Positions 8,994 through 21,527 are shown, numbered from the stretch's first letter. The stretch is DNA of 64,000 nt from Calendula officinalis (GCA_963853835.1 OY970832.1:31384208-31448207); one strand, 5' to 3'. The notes: generated by a model not told the origin, from the letters alone. Program-made: numbers and translations.

Positions 8994-11575
8994 TCTGGTT
9001 ATAGTGAACTAGTAAAACTAGACTATAACTACAAATAACATTTTGACTAAAACGTTTTGACCGGATAACTACAAAAGTGATTTTAGCTACAAAACATTTT
9101 CGTGGCATCCATAGTCTCATTTAATATATAGTCGCATTTCATACAAAATCTCATCTCATATAAAGTTGCATCACATCGAGTCTCATTGTTTGTGCAATTG
9201 CATTGCATTTCATTCATTCGGCCTATACCTTAGCATTAGGTCGCTTGGCTTACGCTTATATTAAATAGACTAATTGCACTTCATTAATCACTTACACAAA
9301 ATCACGCACTCAAGAAATTCTACTAAACATATACGAGCAATAATTATATTGACTACTCTACTCTACCACGAAATGAACATAATGATACAACACCAGTCCG
9401 CATCTTCATACAAGAAAACACTATTACACGTGCACCACATACATTAATCACATTATATTTTTTTCCTTCACACACTATACTTCACGCGATTGCAGTGAAC
9501 TCATGAATAAAGTTATGAAGTGACAATGGTGAAGAAATGTTGTATGATGATATTATAAAAACGTCTGGCCAACGGGTTTATAATAGCATGATACAATGTG
9601 GAATTATCAGAGTCATGGAATAATAAAATGAATCAATGAATAAGCATCATTAACTCATGCCATCAACAAGAAATCAAATGAAACGCACATATTCACTTCT
9701 TGTTTCCCGAGGCTTAACCTTCAAGTGCGTCATTTTAGTTTCACAAATCGTTTTCATAATTAAGAGCCTTTTCTCATGATGTCTTCTGGTTCTCCTCAAC
9801 CTTAAATTGTTTTCTACAAAAGACACGACACAAAAATCAATTCTCGAAGATTATCAGTCGGCGATTGTTGAAGATGTCAATCAATTCTTGAAGATTATCA
9901 GTTTCAATATTTGTGAAAGATATCCTTGCTAGATCAGTAAATATCTTTTGGTTCAAGTTGATGTTGATATATCAGAATATCGTGCATCTGGTAAATTCCA
10001 AAATAAAAAAATAAAAAAATAGAATATGATTATACTTATATTTTTTTATTTAATTGCATATCTTTTAAAATTTATGTCTTATATATTCAACCCTCAAACT
10101 TATTTGTTTTCTTAATCTAATCAAACTTTGCTTAAGGTATTTATTCAAATGCCTCTTTTAATTTTATAAATCACTTAAACTTTCCCATGTTCATTCTATT
10201 GATTTCACTCTGCCCTTAAATCATTATAAAATGCAATAATCATTGTACAATTTATTTTAGTCGTTTTCGACCTTATTGGTTATGGGTAAAATTTCAGAAC
10301 ATCATTTAGATTGTACAATCCAAATTTTTTTAATTTTTTTTACGGTTTTCTTAATACGCTTTTAAAGAACGTTGATTTTTTTTTTTTCACATAAAGCGTA
10401 CCTAGCTTTCCATTTTATTTCAAATTTCTTTGTACATTTAACAAATCTCCTTATACCTGATTTGTTTTAATTCAACGAAGTTTATTAAAATAAAATCCCG
10501 TCCATAAATGAAACTCCTATTAGTTTTTACTGATGTCTTGATTGTCTATAACCATACCAGTTTCAAAAATTATCAAACATTTTATACTTATTTCTAATGG
10601 ATATGATTTTTAATTTCACAATAGTTTTTTTGTTAGTATTTATATTGACTTAGATAATTAAATGTCTCTAAAAAAAAAATCTACCTTTTAATCGCAATGA
10701 TGATTTTACAATTTATTATTAATAACACATTCTAAATCTAGTTCTTTTAAATTTCAAAAGGTCTTTGTTGACTATCAAAAAAAAAAAAAAAAACTTATTT
10801 CTTACATTTATGTCGTGATTCATATATCATAAAACATTAATAAGTTATTTTTTAAATGTTTTCTTCCTTATTAAAACTTTAATATATTTAACACTTCGTA
10901 CTTACAATTTTTAACATATTTATATAAGAGCTCTTACCTTTAATTATTATCAGTTTTCATTTAAAATTTTTTGCAACCGTTTTCTAACTAAAACGCCCTT
11001 TTGAATTTCAAAATATTTTCATTTTCCATATCCTTTTCTATTTAACTGTTAAATGCCACTTCCAAAAACACTTCATTTTAAAATTTCATCAAACATTTCA
11101 CAAGTTATTAGTTAGTATTTTGAACTATTTTATGAAACCTTATGTCGTGATTTTTCTTACTTGGTCCAAATCAATTTCCTATTTAGTTAGACATCTTATA
11201 ATTATTTTTAGACCTATTTTTACCTTATTAGCGATTTCCCAACAACTTCTTTTTCTTGATTGTACTTTACACTTAAATTATTTTAAATTGCAATAACAAT
11301 TGTACAATTTATTATTTTTCTTTTATTTATTTTTTTATCATTTTCAACCTTATCAGCTCTGTGTTGAATTTTCAACATATCATTTACATTTTAAAATAAA
11401 TTAACTGATTAACCGTTAACACATTTCAAAAGGGGTTTGTTTACTATATGTATCACTTCTAATTTAACAATATTCTAAAAGAACTATTTTTTTTCTTCTT
11501 CCCATAATGTCCTAGTTATTCCTCATAAATCATTATAGTGTGTCGTCTTAAATTTCGGGACGAAATTTCTTCAAC
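8994..11575 (+). other. Non-coding internal domain of LARD-like element
   Basis: No ORF of note on either strand. The first about 700 bp (to about 9730) aligns by eye with 54690-54980 and 56260-57700 of the second LARD-like element (for example TAGGTCGCTTGGCTTAC). From about 9990 to 11540 it is A/T-rich with very few G on the plus strand. The end carries AATTTCGGGACGAAATT, an inverted repeat also kept at 57729-57746. Confidence 0.7.
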
Positions 11576-11585
11576 AAGGGGAGAA
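11576..11585 (+). promoter_or_regulatory. Polypurine tract
   Basis: AAGGGGAGAA directly before the TGTGACAACC start of the 3' LTR. The equivalent position in the 51715 element (about 57750-57764) has lost the G-run, a notable difference. Confidence 0.85.
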
Positions 11586-13136
11586 TGTGACAACCTGAAA
11601 TTTGGGCATTTATTTCGACGTTTATTGTAACCCTAATAGTGCCCTAAAACCCTAAAATAATTTATGAAAATATTTATTCGCATTTATGTCTATCCAAGAA
11701 CCCTAATATCATTTATGATAACAACTAGGATGCATTTAAGTACACGACTTCATTTGATGCATTTGTCATTTTATTTCATTAAATCATCAGTCAGTTAGTT
11801 AACGAGTTGGTGACACAACATAACTATAAATTAAATCAAAAACACCAAATTTTATAATTCATAATAAATCATTAGCTTAACCAATTGTATAAAAACCAAA
11901 TTGAAAACATTACACACAATTATAAATCACAAATAAATACGGTTTATTTCGCGAACACTAAAAGTGACAAAATAAATATCCAAATAAATAATTCTTCTAT
12001 CAGGAAATAATCACCGTCAAAAATCTAGTAAAACCCTGGTGAAAACATTTTTTTTACAGACAACAATATCACTAATTACGTATAGCTAATAACAATAAAT
12101 TCAAGAAATTAATATTTAAAATATTACTTGGTTATTTTAGCCCCACAATGTCAGCCGATCATGCACCCGTTTCCTTCCTTGTTTCTTTTTCGTTTTAGTA
12201 AAGAGTTAATTTGTTTAATGTGAGTTCAAAATAGCCACCAATTAAATTGCAACTTCCTAAACTCACTTTTTCTTCCTCTTTTAAATTCGGTCCCTTTTAT
12301 TTCATGAAAGGAGGTACCGGAAGCAGTAAACCCATCTTCTCCACCCTTAAATCTTAAATTCATGTTCAAACCCCATTCGTTCTCATTCTCTCTCACTTTT
12401 AACCAAGCATCGAAAATCTCTTATCTCTCGCCTTCCTTCTTCACGAAAATAACAATCACAATCTCTCTCTTTCGTTTTGTGGCTCCACCTCCGGCAACAC
12501 AGGCATACTCCGGCGACCAACAACGAACTCCGGCAGCTGTCGCCCTCTTTAGAAACTCGAGCAGGTATACCTCTTGAACGCTTTGATTCGATCTGATATA
12601 CGTTAGTGGGTGTTGTGTGTGTGATGTGTGATTTTTGTGTGCGAGACACTCGTTGCCGGAGGTATGTTTGTCTCTGTTCGTCACCGACCAATATTGTCGT
12701 CCCTTTTCTTCACCGGTGACGACAAATAGTCTAACCAACATTTTCATAAAAATCAATTTTCGTTACTTAAAATTTATAAACCATTACTTATTCGATCATT
12801 ATTATTGATTTATTTAATACATATTCACTAATTAAATATTACTTAGACTTTAATCACTATCTATCTAATTAGTATTTGATTTACAATTTAACAATTAAAT
12901 CTTCATTTCTAATTATTTTAAATTTACTTATTTAAATAATTATATATTGTGCAAATACCTATCACATTGAATTAAGGTAAATAAAATTATATAAGTCAAA
13001 CTAAACGTAATTTAAATACAATATTAAGTGTCACCAACCTATCGTTCATTTAGTTTGTCTTTCGATGCATATAGGAAGCTATTATTATTTTGTTGGAATC
13101 ATCTTCATATTGAATCTCTTGCAATCATTGCATCAG

Positions 13137-13620
13137 GTGAGTCCACAGCCCATGTTTACTCTTTTTATTGTTTTACAACTTTGAGGAGAAAAACATATCA
13201 ACTACTTTTATAAATGTTTATAGTTTTATCACTTCGTATTTAATAAAACTTATTGTGACTGTGAGTCCACGGCCCCTTTTTACTCTTTTTATTGTTTTAC
13301 AACTTTGGGGTGAAAAACATATCAACTACTTTTATTTTACATTTTTATCACTTCGTATTTAATAAAACTTATTGTGACTGTGAGTCCACAGCCTCTTTTT
13401 ACTCTTTTTTTTGTTTTACAACTTTGATGTAAAAAACATATCAACTACTTTTATAAATGTTTACATTTTTATCACTTCGTATTTAATAAAACTTATTGTG
13501 GCTGTGAGTTCACAGCCCCACTTTTTACCATATTTTATTTACTGCTTTTACAAATATTTGGGGTGAAAAACATATCAACTATTTATTTATTTATTTATTT
13601 AAATGTTCACATTATTTTAT
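13137..13620 (+). repeat. Intra-LTR tandem repeats
   Basis: About four units of roughly 115-130 bp, each running from GAGTCCAC(A/G)GCCC through TTTACAACTTTG, AAAAACATATCAACTA and CACTTCGTATTTAATAAAAC. The truncated 5' LTR has fewer units (7718-8000). Similar single units occur in both LTRs of the 51715 element (about 53570-53780 and 59620-59830). Confidence 0.8.
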
Positions 13621-13968
13621 TTTATTGTGATGATACATTATTCAAACCATGACAAACAGTCTTTATGCTCATACTAAGTAGGTGTAGTGCATAGGTAGAT
13701 GCTTACATGCCATAATCTTGGCTAGTTGCGACTAGGCCCTGGATATGCAGATGGTACCATTGGCTGAGACTCTTCCTCCAACATTTTTGTTGTTACTTTA
13801 ACGGTTCTACCCAACCGTCAGGGGAGTGCATATCTTAAAAAACAGAAACATCACACTTAGAGTTGCAGTTTGATTATGGGCTTAGGGTCGGCATATTAAC
13901 TCAATGGCGTAGCTAACTGTTGGGGACATCAGTCATGCATTTTCAATATTTACTACTCTTTACAACCT

Positions 13969-14107
<139 letters not shown>

Positions 14108-14683
14108 ACTTACATGTCTTTACATTTCAAATTTTATTACAATATTTCTTTATATCAAAACATTTTTGAACATCTTATCATCACACATATTTTTGCCTTG
14201 TTGGCTCATATACACTTTGGGTAACTCAAATCTATATTTTATTATACAAATTATGCCGGTTGGCACACAAAAACTTAGTATTTCAAATCATTTTCAAATA
14301 ACATTTTTCTATATGATTTTGCCATGTTTGGCTTACAAAATCTTATTTTTGAAAACAAACACTAAACCTGTGGATTCACTCAACAATTTTGTTGATCGTT
14401 TTATATATGTTTTTCAGGTTAATAGGAGAAGCATTGAGTCCTTTGACTTTGGATCATGAGCATGCATAGTGTCGAGATGCCACGAACGTCTTTTCATTAA
14501 TTTTTGTTTTACTTTTTTTTTTAATTACATATAAATTTTGGATAATACTTATTTCAAGTATTTAATTACATTTTAAAACTATTAAATGTTGCATTAATCA
14601 TAGTTGTGTTACTCATGAATGTTACATCCCGTTCTTCCGCAAACCATTTATTACTATAAAACCATTTTTGGCGGGGTGTGACA

Positions 14684-14921
14684 GTGGTAGTGATGCTAGG
14701 TAGTAGCGGTAGTGATTGTGATGGTGGTTAGCGGTGGTAGGTCGCGGTGGTCATAGTGGTGGTGGTTGGTGACCAATAGGATCACATGAGCTTAGGGGTT
14801 AATAGAGATAACAATGTACATAAGTAATTCCAATTAAATGATCAACATCTATCATAGTAGCTTAGTTGGTCAGACTCTCTCTAGTAAATAACATAAAATC
14901 CGCATGTCCGAGTCCTAGGCT
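14684..14921. other. GGT-rich low-complexity DNA
   Basis: 14684-14780 is a degenerate GGT/GTGGT-rich tract (GTGGTAGTGATG, GGCGGTGGT-like); 14781-14921 shows no recognisable feature. No gene seen. Confidence 0.6.
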
Positions 14922-15110
14922 CACTACAAGAAAAAACGTTTCTTTTACCATAGTTGGTATTTTGCGGCGATGAGAGGACACCGCAAAAGGCGCAAGAAGA
15001 CAAAAAAAGAAAATGCCATAACGCGCGTTTGACTTGAAGAGATGCTCGTCGCCGCAAAAAGTTTTTTTTTAATTTCTCTTCCCCGGCCGACGATTCCTCC
15101 GACACTTTCA
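14922..15110 (+). mobile_element. CACTA (En/Spm) transposon end, fragment
   Basis: Begins CACTACAAGAAAAAACG, the hallmark terminal sequence of plant CACTA elements, followed by subterminal GCGG/GCCGCAAAA motifs in both directions (GCGGCGATGAG, CGTCGCCGCAAAA), typical of subterminal repeats. No opposite end (TTTCTTGTAGTG) is found nearby, so this is a truncated copy. The right limit is arbitrary. Confidence 0.75.
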
Positions 15111-15257
15111 CGATTTCACCATAGCTAGTACCCTAGACATTCAATTTCACGAGTAATCCAAGATTTAACAAGTCCAGACTCTATGTGAGAATTGAAAAAA
15201 ATATAGGCGAGGGTTCCTTTGAAATTGAAAAAATCGTGAGAATATGAGAATTTTTTT

Positions 15258-15371
15258 TAATCATACATGATTACACTATGTGTATTCATGATAGAGTAAT
15301 CATCTAGGATTACACTATGTGTAATCTAGTTTAATCATACATGATTACACTTGTAATCATTCATGATTACA
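15258..15371. repeat. Palindrome array TAATCAT-NN-ATGATTA (site 1)
   Basis: Four units of the form TAATCAT-NN-ATGATTAC (one with AGGATTAC), two of them followed by ACTATGTGTA. The same palindrome with variable centre forms a larger array at 43122-43356. Confidence 0.85.
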
Positions 15372-15482
15372 CAGGCATGGGCAAGCCCCTCGCGCCTCGA
15401 CAAGCCCTCCCTCGCGCCAGATTAACGGCTGAGATCTATTCTCGCATTCTAACCCGATATATCAATTCTCAAAAGAACTCCG

Positions 15483-15558
<76 letters not shown>

Positions 15559-15559
15559 T
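15372..15559. other. Possible Helitron-like terminal sequence and (TA)n
   Basis: Reverse-complement text reads like the 5' part of some plant Helitrons (AGTTCTTTTGAGAA, CTCAGCCGTTAAT). 15486-15557 is a pure TA run that ends at the LTR insertion site. Right of the 15560 element (35847 on) the flank also has AGAACC...GACCATTAGAT...AAGGGTTAAGATT phrases of that type. No Helitron 3' end or RepHel gene was found, so this is tentative. Confidence 0.3.
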
Positions 15560-15852
15560 TGAGATAGCTAATGCAATCGAAATAAAGCTAATCCATGGTG
15601 ATTTGATCAAAGTTGAAGAATCAAGTGTGGGTTTTAGTGTGTGTAGTTGAGAGAGAAGAAGATGGAGGGAAGGAACTTTTAAAGTGTAATTCTATTCAAA
15701 TGAGAGGAAAGCTTACAATTAGTGAAGGTAAATTTCCCTTAAATACTTATCTCACTAATCATCATGCTTAAGGCTAATTACTAGTTTATCATTTATACAA
15801 TATTACACAACTAGTCCCCTAACTATTGAATACAACTTAAATGACCCTAACA
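15560..15852 (-). repeat. 3' LTR of 15560 element
   Basis: Near-identical to 35554-35846 (a small number of substitutions by eye), bounded TG...CA and followed by a PPT. The promoter-like segment 15721-15756 has partly complementary arms around the AT-rich core. Confidence 0.9.
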
Positions 15853-15866
15853 ATCTCCCCCTTTGT
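15853..15866 (-). promoter_or_regulatory. Polypurine tract
   Basis: ATCTCCCCCTTTGT, reading ACAAAGGGGGAGAT on the element strand, directly next to the LTR. Further AGGGGGAG-type motifs lie at about 16745, 18172, 18210, 18247 and 18275. Confidence 0.8.
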
Positions 15867-16980
15867 ATCAATAGTTTGGATTAGCCTGTTCTTGAAATCT
15901 TCTTCTCTAGCAAAGTCTGAAACTGAATTATCCGTTGAGTAGATTTGATGTAATATCAGCTTCAGCTTTTGAATATCAGTGAAAAAATAATACTTTTAAT
16001 TGGCTTTTCAACCAATATGAAGTATCTCAGAAGATTTCATGAATTCTTGTCTTAATATGTCTTTATCATTATCCAATCTTCCTTTTTTTTTTTTGAGCTT
16101 TTAGTACCTCATCCATGTCTTCCTTCGAAGGAACTAAATTTTTATCGTCGAGTTTGTTGGTATAAGAAATGCCTAAAACTGATATATTAAAGATTTTAAG
16201 GTTCTAGAAATGAAATATCAGTTAGGTAAGAATTTGACTGGGATTTTGAGATGTTGTAGTGGAGGTTTAGTTTTGTAAGGATAGGATAACAATGTTTTGA
16301 ATTAAGAAAAGAGTGATTTGAAAGTTAAAGTAAGTTTCGGATGTGTGTGTATGAATGTTTATATATAGGAAAGAATGATATGTACATTTAAAATTTGGAT
16401 GAATGTGGATAATTTGTATTTTGTATGGAACAAAAGATTTGAACTGTTAAGCTTTTGTATGGATATGGTTGTTTATGGAATTTGGAAAGAATGATTTGAA
16501 CCGTTAAGTGTTAAATCGAAATGGTTGAGAAATGATTGAGATTTTGAGAGAGATTTCTGTAGATGAATCGGTTTCTTCTACTTCTTCTTCACTTGTTTTT
16601 CTGTTAAATACATTGATTCTCACTTGATTTTGCATTTGATCTGAGTACATGAGTTATGATTTTTCTTATTTGATGGGTTGTTTGTGGTTCTTTTTGATGT
16701 TGTTCAGTTATAAATACGATATTTGAACTATTTCTTGTTCTTTTTCTCCCCCTCATGAGGATCATGACCAGGGTCCTCATGATAAAGCGGAATAGTTACG
16801 TTGTGGAAACGGAGTGAGGAAATTGTGTGTCGGTGTAAATCGAGAGCCAAGACAGGATAGTTACAGAATCGAGAACCAGAAACATGTAGTACTCATGAAG
16901 TAACCACAGAAAATTTGATTTATCGAAGAATATTGGAGAAAAATATTTAAAAAAATGAAGAATAGCAATGTCAATAATCA

Positions 16981-17055
16981 CGTGAAGTCAGAAACAGATG
17001 CAATCTTTACTGTAGAACTTCAGTAAAGAGTTCGTTTACGGATATGACGAACACG
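16981..17055. other. Two-stem hairpin cassette, copy 2
   Basis: AACAGATGCAATC, inner arms CTTTACTG and CAGTAAAG, then GAGTTCGTTTACG. Outer arms CGTG-AA-GTCA and TGAC-GAA-CACG pair. Confidence 0.7.
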
Positions 17056-17147
17056 ATGATTAAAGACATTGTTAATCAAAGATTTGAGATTTAAAAGAAA
17101 TCAATTTGTTGTGTTATATCAACGATCAGTGAAGTATACCACTTACA

Positions 17148-17205
17148 AAGATGAAATCTTCTCTGGACATGTGTAGAGAAGAGATCGACCGATATACAAA
17201 GATCA
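17148..17205. other. Degenerate hairpin cassette
   Basis: AAAGATGAAATC and GAGATCGACC flank inner arms TCTTCTCT and AGAGAAGA. The outer stem is not convincing. Probably a decayed or variant copy. Confidence 0.45.
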
Positions 17206-17364
17206 ATGATCTTACAGTGCATTAAAAACCATTTTGTGTGTGAGAGAATATGAGTAAGTCGGAATTGAATCTGAACATTTTGGAGAGAATGAAAATAATT
17301 TCTCCACTGATCGTTTATGTATGAAAATCGTTTGAAAAATTAGTAAGAACAATCAATCCAAGAT

Positions 17365-17429
17365 GGTGTTAAAAACAGATGCAATCAGTACTGATTGAAA
17401 TCAGTAAAGAGATCGACGAAATTAACAGC
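17365..17429. other. Two-stem hairpin cassette, copy 3
   Basis: AACAGATGCAATC, inner arms ACTGATT and AATCAGT, then GAGATCG. Outer arms TGGTGTTAA and TTAACAGCA pair at eight of nine positions. The GTTTACG block is replaced by ACGAAA. Confidence 0.7.
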
Positions 17430-17529
17430 AAATTGTGTTGAGTGTTGCAAACAAGTCATTTAAAAAAAATAAAAAATTTATGTGCAAAATCAGATTTTTG
17501 AAAATTTGAGCCACAACGCAAGAGACGAA

Positions 17530-17603
17530 AATTTGTCATAAACAGATGCAATCTTTACTAATCGAGATTAGTAAAGAGATCGTTTACGAATATGACAAAA
17601 ATT
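17530..17603. other. Two-stem hairpin cassette, copy 4
   Basis: Inner arms CTTTACTAATC and GATTAGTAAAG form a perfect 11-bp stem with a 2-nt centre. Outer arms TTTGTCAT and ATGACAAA are perfect. AACAGATGCAATC and GAGATCGTTTACG are intact. Confidence 0.75.
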
Positions 17604-17856
17604 TGTATCCTACGTTGTGAACGCATCATTGTGAGCACAAAGTGAGATAAAAAATTTTGGAATGTTGAGCATCACTGGTTAATAAAGAATTTATGAGAAT
17701 GTGATGTCAGCAACTCATTATGAGTAAAAAGATATTTGTAATTGAGTATCAGGTTTGAAAAATGAAATTTGTATGTTAAAGGAGAAAAATGTGATTTACA
17801 ATTGAAAAGATTTTAACAATGAAGGAACACAAAGGTAGCAATGACAAATAAGAGAA

Positions 17857-17924
17857 TTTGCAATAAACAGATGCAATCAGTACCAACCTAGACTGGTAAA
17901 GAGATCGTTTACGAATATTGCAAA
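17857..17924. other. Two-stem hairpin cassette, copy 5
   Basis: Inner arms TACCA and TGGTA; outer arms TTTGCAAT and ATTGCAAA. Both conserved flanks are intact. Confidence 0.75.
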
Positions 17925-18025
17925 AGCTAATACTCAACATTGATAACCATGTGTGATTGTAAATTTGTAAGAGGTTGAAAAATTGTTTGAGGTAAAAAAA
18001 ACTTTATTATCAAGATAGAATAAGA

Positions 18026-18099
18026 AATTTTGTAATAAACAGATGCAATCAGTACCAATAGAGATTGGTAATGAGATCGTTTACGGATATTACAAAAAT
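18026..18099. other. Two-stem hairpin cassette, copy 6
   Basis: Inner arms TACCAAT and ATTGGTA; outer arms TTTTGTAAT and ATTACAAAA. Both conserved flanks are intact (GAGATCGTTTACG). Copies 5 and 6 are also followed by similar text (GATACTCCATATTGATAA and its variant). Confidence 0.75.
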
Positions 18100-18440
18100 T
18101 GATACTCCATATTGATAATTCTAAATTTTTTTGAAATGAGCATCTAAACAGTATGTAACGATTATAAAAGGATGCTCCCCCTCGACAGTTGTTTTTCAAA
18201 AATCATAAAGTAGTTATGCTCCCCCTTGACATAAGAATGTCTATTTTCTCCCCCTTGAAAAGTGAATATAGAAATTCTCCCCCTCAACCAATTAAGTCAT
18301 TTAAGAACGGGTTTCAAGCGGAAGTACTTGAAAGTCATTGCTTTGAAGCGCGGGTTATACACTGACGTGTGCATAAGCCATTTTATTAAAAGAAAAAAAA
18401 TTTAAAAAAGATAAAAAAAAATTAACAAGAAAGTAAAACT

Positions 18441-19049
18441 GAAAGTAAAACGGTTTAGGCTTTGAGATTTAGCATACCAAGCTTAGACACAAGAAAGTTA
18501 AAACGTTTTTCATCTAAAGCCTTGGTAAACAAATCTGCTAATTGAAAATCAGTAGAAACGAAGTATAATTCCACATTACCTTGTTCAACGTGATCTTTTA
18601 TAAAATGACAGCGAAGGTCAATATGTTTTGTTTTAGAATGTTGAACAGGATTGCATGAAATTGCAATTGCACTTCGTGAATCACAATATAAAGGAATACA
18701 GCTATATGAGAAGCCATAATCTTTTAATTATGACTGCATCCAAATTACCTGGGATAGACAGCTTGCAGCAGCAACATATTATGCTTCTGCAGTTGAAAGA
18801 GATACGCAATTTTGCTTTCGTGAAGACCAGCTCACCAATTTATCTCCCACAAAATTGGACACTTTCAGATGTACTCTTGCGATCCAGCATACATCCAGCA
18901 TGGTCAGCATCAGAGAATGCAGTCAAGTCAAAAGAAGTTTCTTTAGGATACCAAAGACCAAGATCTCGAGTACCCTTTAGATAACGAAATATACGTTTTA
19001 CTGCTTGAAGATGTGATTCTTTAGGAGCAGCCTGATACTGAGCACATAT
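18441..19049 (-). pseudogene. Copia RNase H domain, decayed
   Basis: Continues the RT frame after a TGA at 19050-19052. Recognisable motifs in order are a YQA-KESH-AVKRIFRYLKGT block, LGLWYP, a DADHAG segment and DRKST, which belong to the copia RNase H region. After about 18840 the frame breaks and the tail is only visible piecewise, ending near the LGMLN signature at about 18455. Compare the fully open RNase H at 27770-28498. It is the last coding part before the 3' non-coding region. Confidence 0.75.
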
Positions 19050-19934
19050 TCAAGTAGAGAACATAATGTCTGGTCGACTCGAAGTAATATATAACAAAGA
19101 TCCGATCATCCCCCGATAATTTGTAATATCGACAAGTTTGCTATCAGGATCAGCATGCAATTTAGAACCAGGTGACATCGGTGTCGGAATTGGTTTACAA
19201 TCATCCATAAGATATTTATTCAAGAGATCAGTAATATACTTGGATTGATTGATGAAGATCCCGGTAGGTAATTGGGGAACTTGAAGACCAAGTAAGAAAT
19301 TCATTTCACCCATCATACTCATCTCAAAACGTTTAACCATAAGATAAGAGAACTTTTTGCAGTATTTGGGATTGGTAGATCCAAAAATGATATCATCGAC
19401 ATAAATTTGAATGAGTACAATATCTTCCCCTTGAAGCTTGATGAAGAGAGTGGTATCAACTTTACCTTTTGAAAAACCATAATCCACTAAGAATTTTGAT
19501 AGCACATCATACCAAGCACGAGGAGCTTGTTTTAAACCATATAATGCTTTGTCGAGAATATACACATGATCAGGAAAGTGTGGATCTACAAAACCTTCGG
19601 GTTGATGAATGAACACTTCTTCTTTGAGTATGCCATTTAAAAATGCAGTTTTTACATCCATTTGATAGATAGTAAAATTCTTATGTGCTGCATATGCCAA
19701 GAATATTCGAATGGCTTCTATTCGTGCAACTGGAGCAAACGTTTCTTCAAAATCAATACCCTCCTGTTGAGCATACCCTTTCGCCACTAGACGTGCTTTG
19801 TTACGTATTACAATCCCATTCTCATCCTTTTTGTTTTTGAAAATCCACTTTGTACCAATAATCGATTTGCCAGGTGGTTTAGGAACAAGACGCCAAACTT
19901 TTAATCTTTCAAATTGATTGATTTCTTCTTGCAT
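19050..19934 (-). pseudogene. Copia reverse transcriptase domain
   Basis: A 294-codon open segment covering the RVT_2-type reverse transcriptase: [51 protein letters not shown] and the catalytic YVDD at about residue 178. RT copies the element's RNA into DNA. It is in the same frame as the integrase ORF upstream and is separated from it only by a TAG at 19944-19946, and from RNase H by a TGA. Pol is therefore one former reading frame broken by point nonsense changes. Not functional as it stands. Confidence 0.9.
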
Positions 19935-19943
19935 AGAAAGAAT

Positions 19944-21512
19944 CTAGTCGGGGTCTGAAAGAGCTTCGCTGACTTTCTTGGGTTCATTAGAACTTAGAAA
20001 CGCCGTGAATTGACATTCTTCAGCAGTAGCTTTACGAGTTTGATCTGAAGATGTAGGATTGCCGATTATTTGATGTAAAGGATGATCATTTTTCCATTTA
20101 AGAGAATGCGGAAGTGGAAGTTGACACGGAATGTTGTTTGAGTTGTCAGTGAAAACCAGATGCAGGATTGTTGCAGTTGAAACGGGTGAAATAGTAGGAG
20201 TAGGAGGTGGAGGATCAACACGTTGAACATGGAATTCGGAGAAATCAACCACTAACGGTGGAGGAGTTGATGCTGGAACTAATGTTAACGTTGAAGTAGT
20301 AGCAGCATGAGCAGGGGGTGGGGGAATATCTAAAGATGATTGATTTTCCAATGAAGAAGCAGAATCTGAAATAGAATTTGAAGCAGAGAAGGTCATATTG
20401 GGATTAGCAGATGTTTGAGACGGAGAATCAGTAGAACTTGAACTTTGCATTTCAGGCACAGTGACGGATTGAACCTCAGCTACTGAAGGAAAGGGAACGC
20501 CAGCCTCCTCAAGTAATTTATGTCGAATGTTATGATATTCATCATAAAAATGTTCAAACAAGATATCATAATCATTTTCAGATGTTGAAGGAGATGACGA
20601 AGGTAAAGGAGATTCGATTTCTGAAGTGAGTGAGTCAATTGGAAAAGTCTCATCAAAAGTAACATTGACACTCTCTCTGATCGTCTTATTTGATCGATTG
20701 TATACTCTGAACGATGCGGATTCACGCGAGTATCCCACAAAAACTCCTTCATCAGCTTTAGCTTCAAATTTATTCAATTTGTCCTTATCATTCAGAATGA
20801 AGCAACGACTCCCAAAGATATGGAAAAATTTATCATTTGGAATGCGTTTATTGATCAGTTCATATGGAGTTTTGTTGTAGGTTTTGTTGATGATTGATCG
20901 ATTTTGAGTAAAGCATGCTGTACTGATGGCTTCAGCCCAAAGGGTTAATGGGAGTTTTGAAAAAGAAAGCATGGTACGAGCAGCTTCAACTAAGGTACGA
21001 TTTCTTCGTTCGACAACTCCATTTTGTTGTGGAGTGCGGGCAGCGGAAAATTGCTGAGTTATACCAACGGATTCAAGGAAAGAATCAAGAGTTCGATTCT
21101 TAAATTCGGTACCATTGTCAGTTCTAATGGTTTTGAATTTTAAATCCAGATTGGTCTGTGTTTTCTTGATGAAGGCAATAATGATCTCATCAGCTTCATC
21201 TTTGTTACGTAAGAAATGAACCCATGTGTAACGAGAATAATCATCAACAATGACCAAGACATAACGTTTACCTGCTAAGGATTGGACACTCATCGGATAA
21301 CATAAGTCCATGTGAAGCAGTTCAAGTGGTTTTGAAGTACTGGAAACGGGTTTGGACTTGTGAAATTTTTTAGTCATTTTACCCAGTTCACAAGACGAGC
21401 AGAGATGATCTTTGTCAAATGCGACATATGGAAGACCAGAAACATGACCACCTTTAACCAATTTGTTAATAGTTTTGAAGTTAAGATGTGAAAGTCGGAG
21501 GTGCCATAACAA
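19944..21512 (-). pseudogene. Copia integrase with C-terminal linker
   Basis: A 522-codon segment. GAG-pre-integrase zinc motif at the N-terminus (HLRLSHLNF...CSSCELGK: an H-H-C-C arrangement). Integrase core catalytic residues are seen in MDLCYPMS, RTDNGTEF and the Glu of VVERRNRT (the D,D-35-E triad). GVFVGYS and the VNVTFDE block follow, then a Ser/Thr/Pro-rich spacer (about 310-460) leading to RT. It was joined to the protease upstream before the solo LTR at 21528-22087 inserted. It ends at an in-frame TAG. Confidence 0.9.
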
Positions 21513-21527
21513 AGTGTTACATTTAGA

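Larger units (their letters stand above)
15867..18440 (-). other. Sirevirus-like 3' non-coding region
   Basis: About 2.6 kb between RNase H and the PPT with no supported ORF. It holds five clear hairpin cassettes plus a degenerate one, at least five PPT-like motifs, and a stretch at 18300-18390 (GGGTTTCAAGCGGAAG, ACTGACGTGTGCATAAGCC) that is conserved at 3640-3760 in the pol-less element. This block therefore travels as a unit between copies. Confidence 0.75.

Noticed and set aside
17857..18099. Spaced repeats resembling a CRISPR array
   Set aside because: Repeats are irregularly spaced (about 150-330 bp), diverged, and belong to a eukaryotic retroelement; no cas genes.
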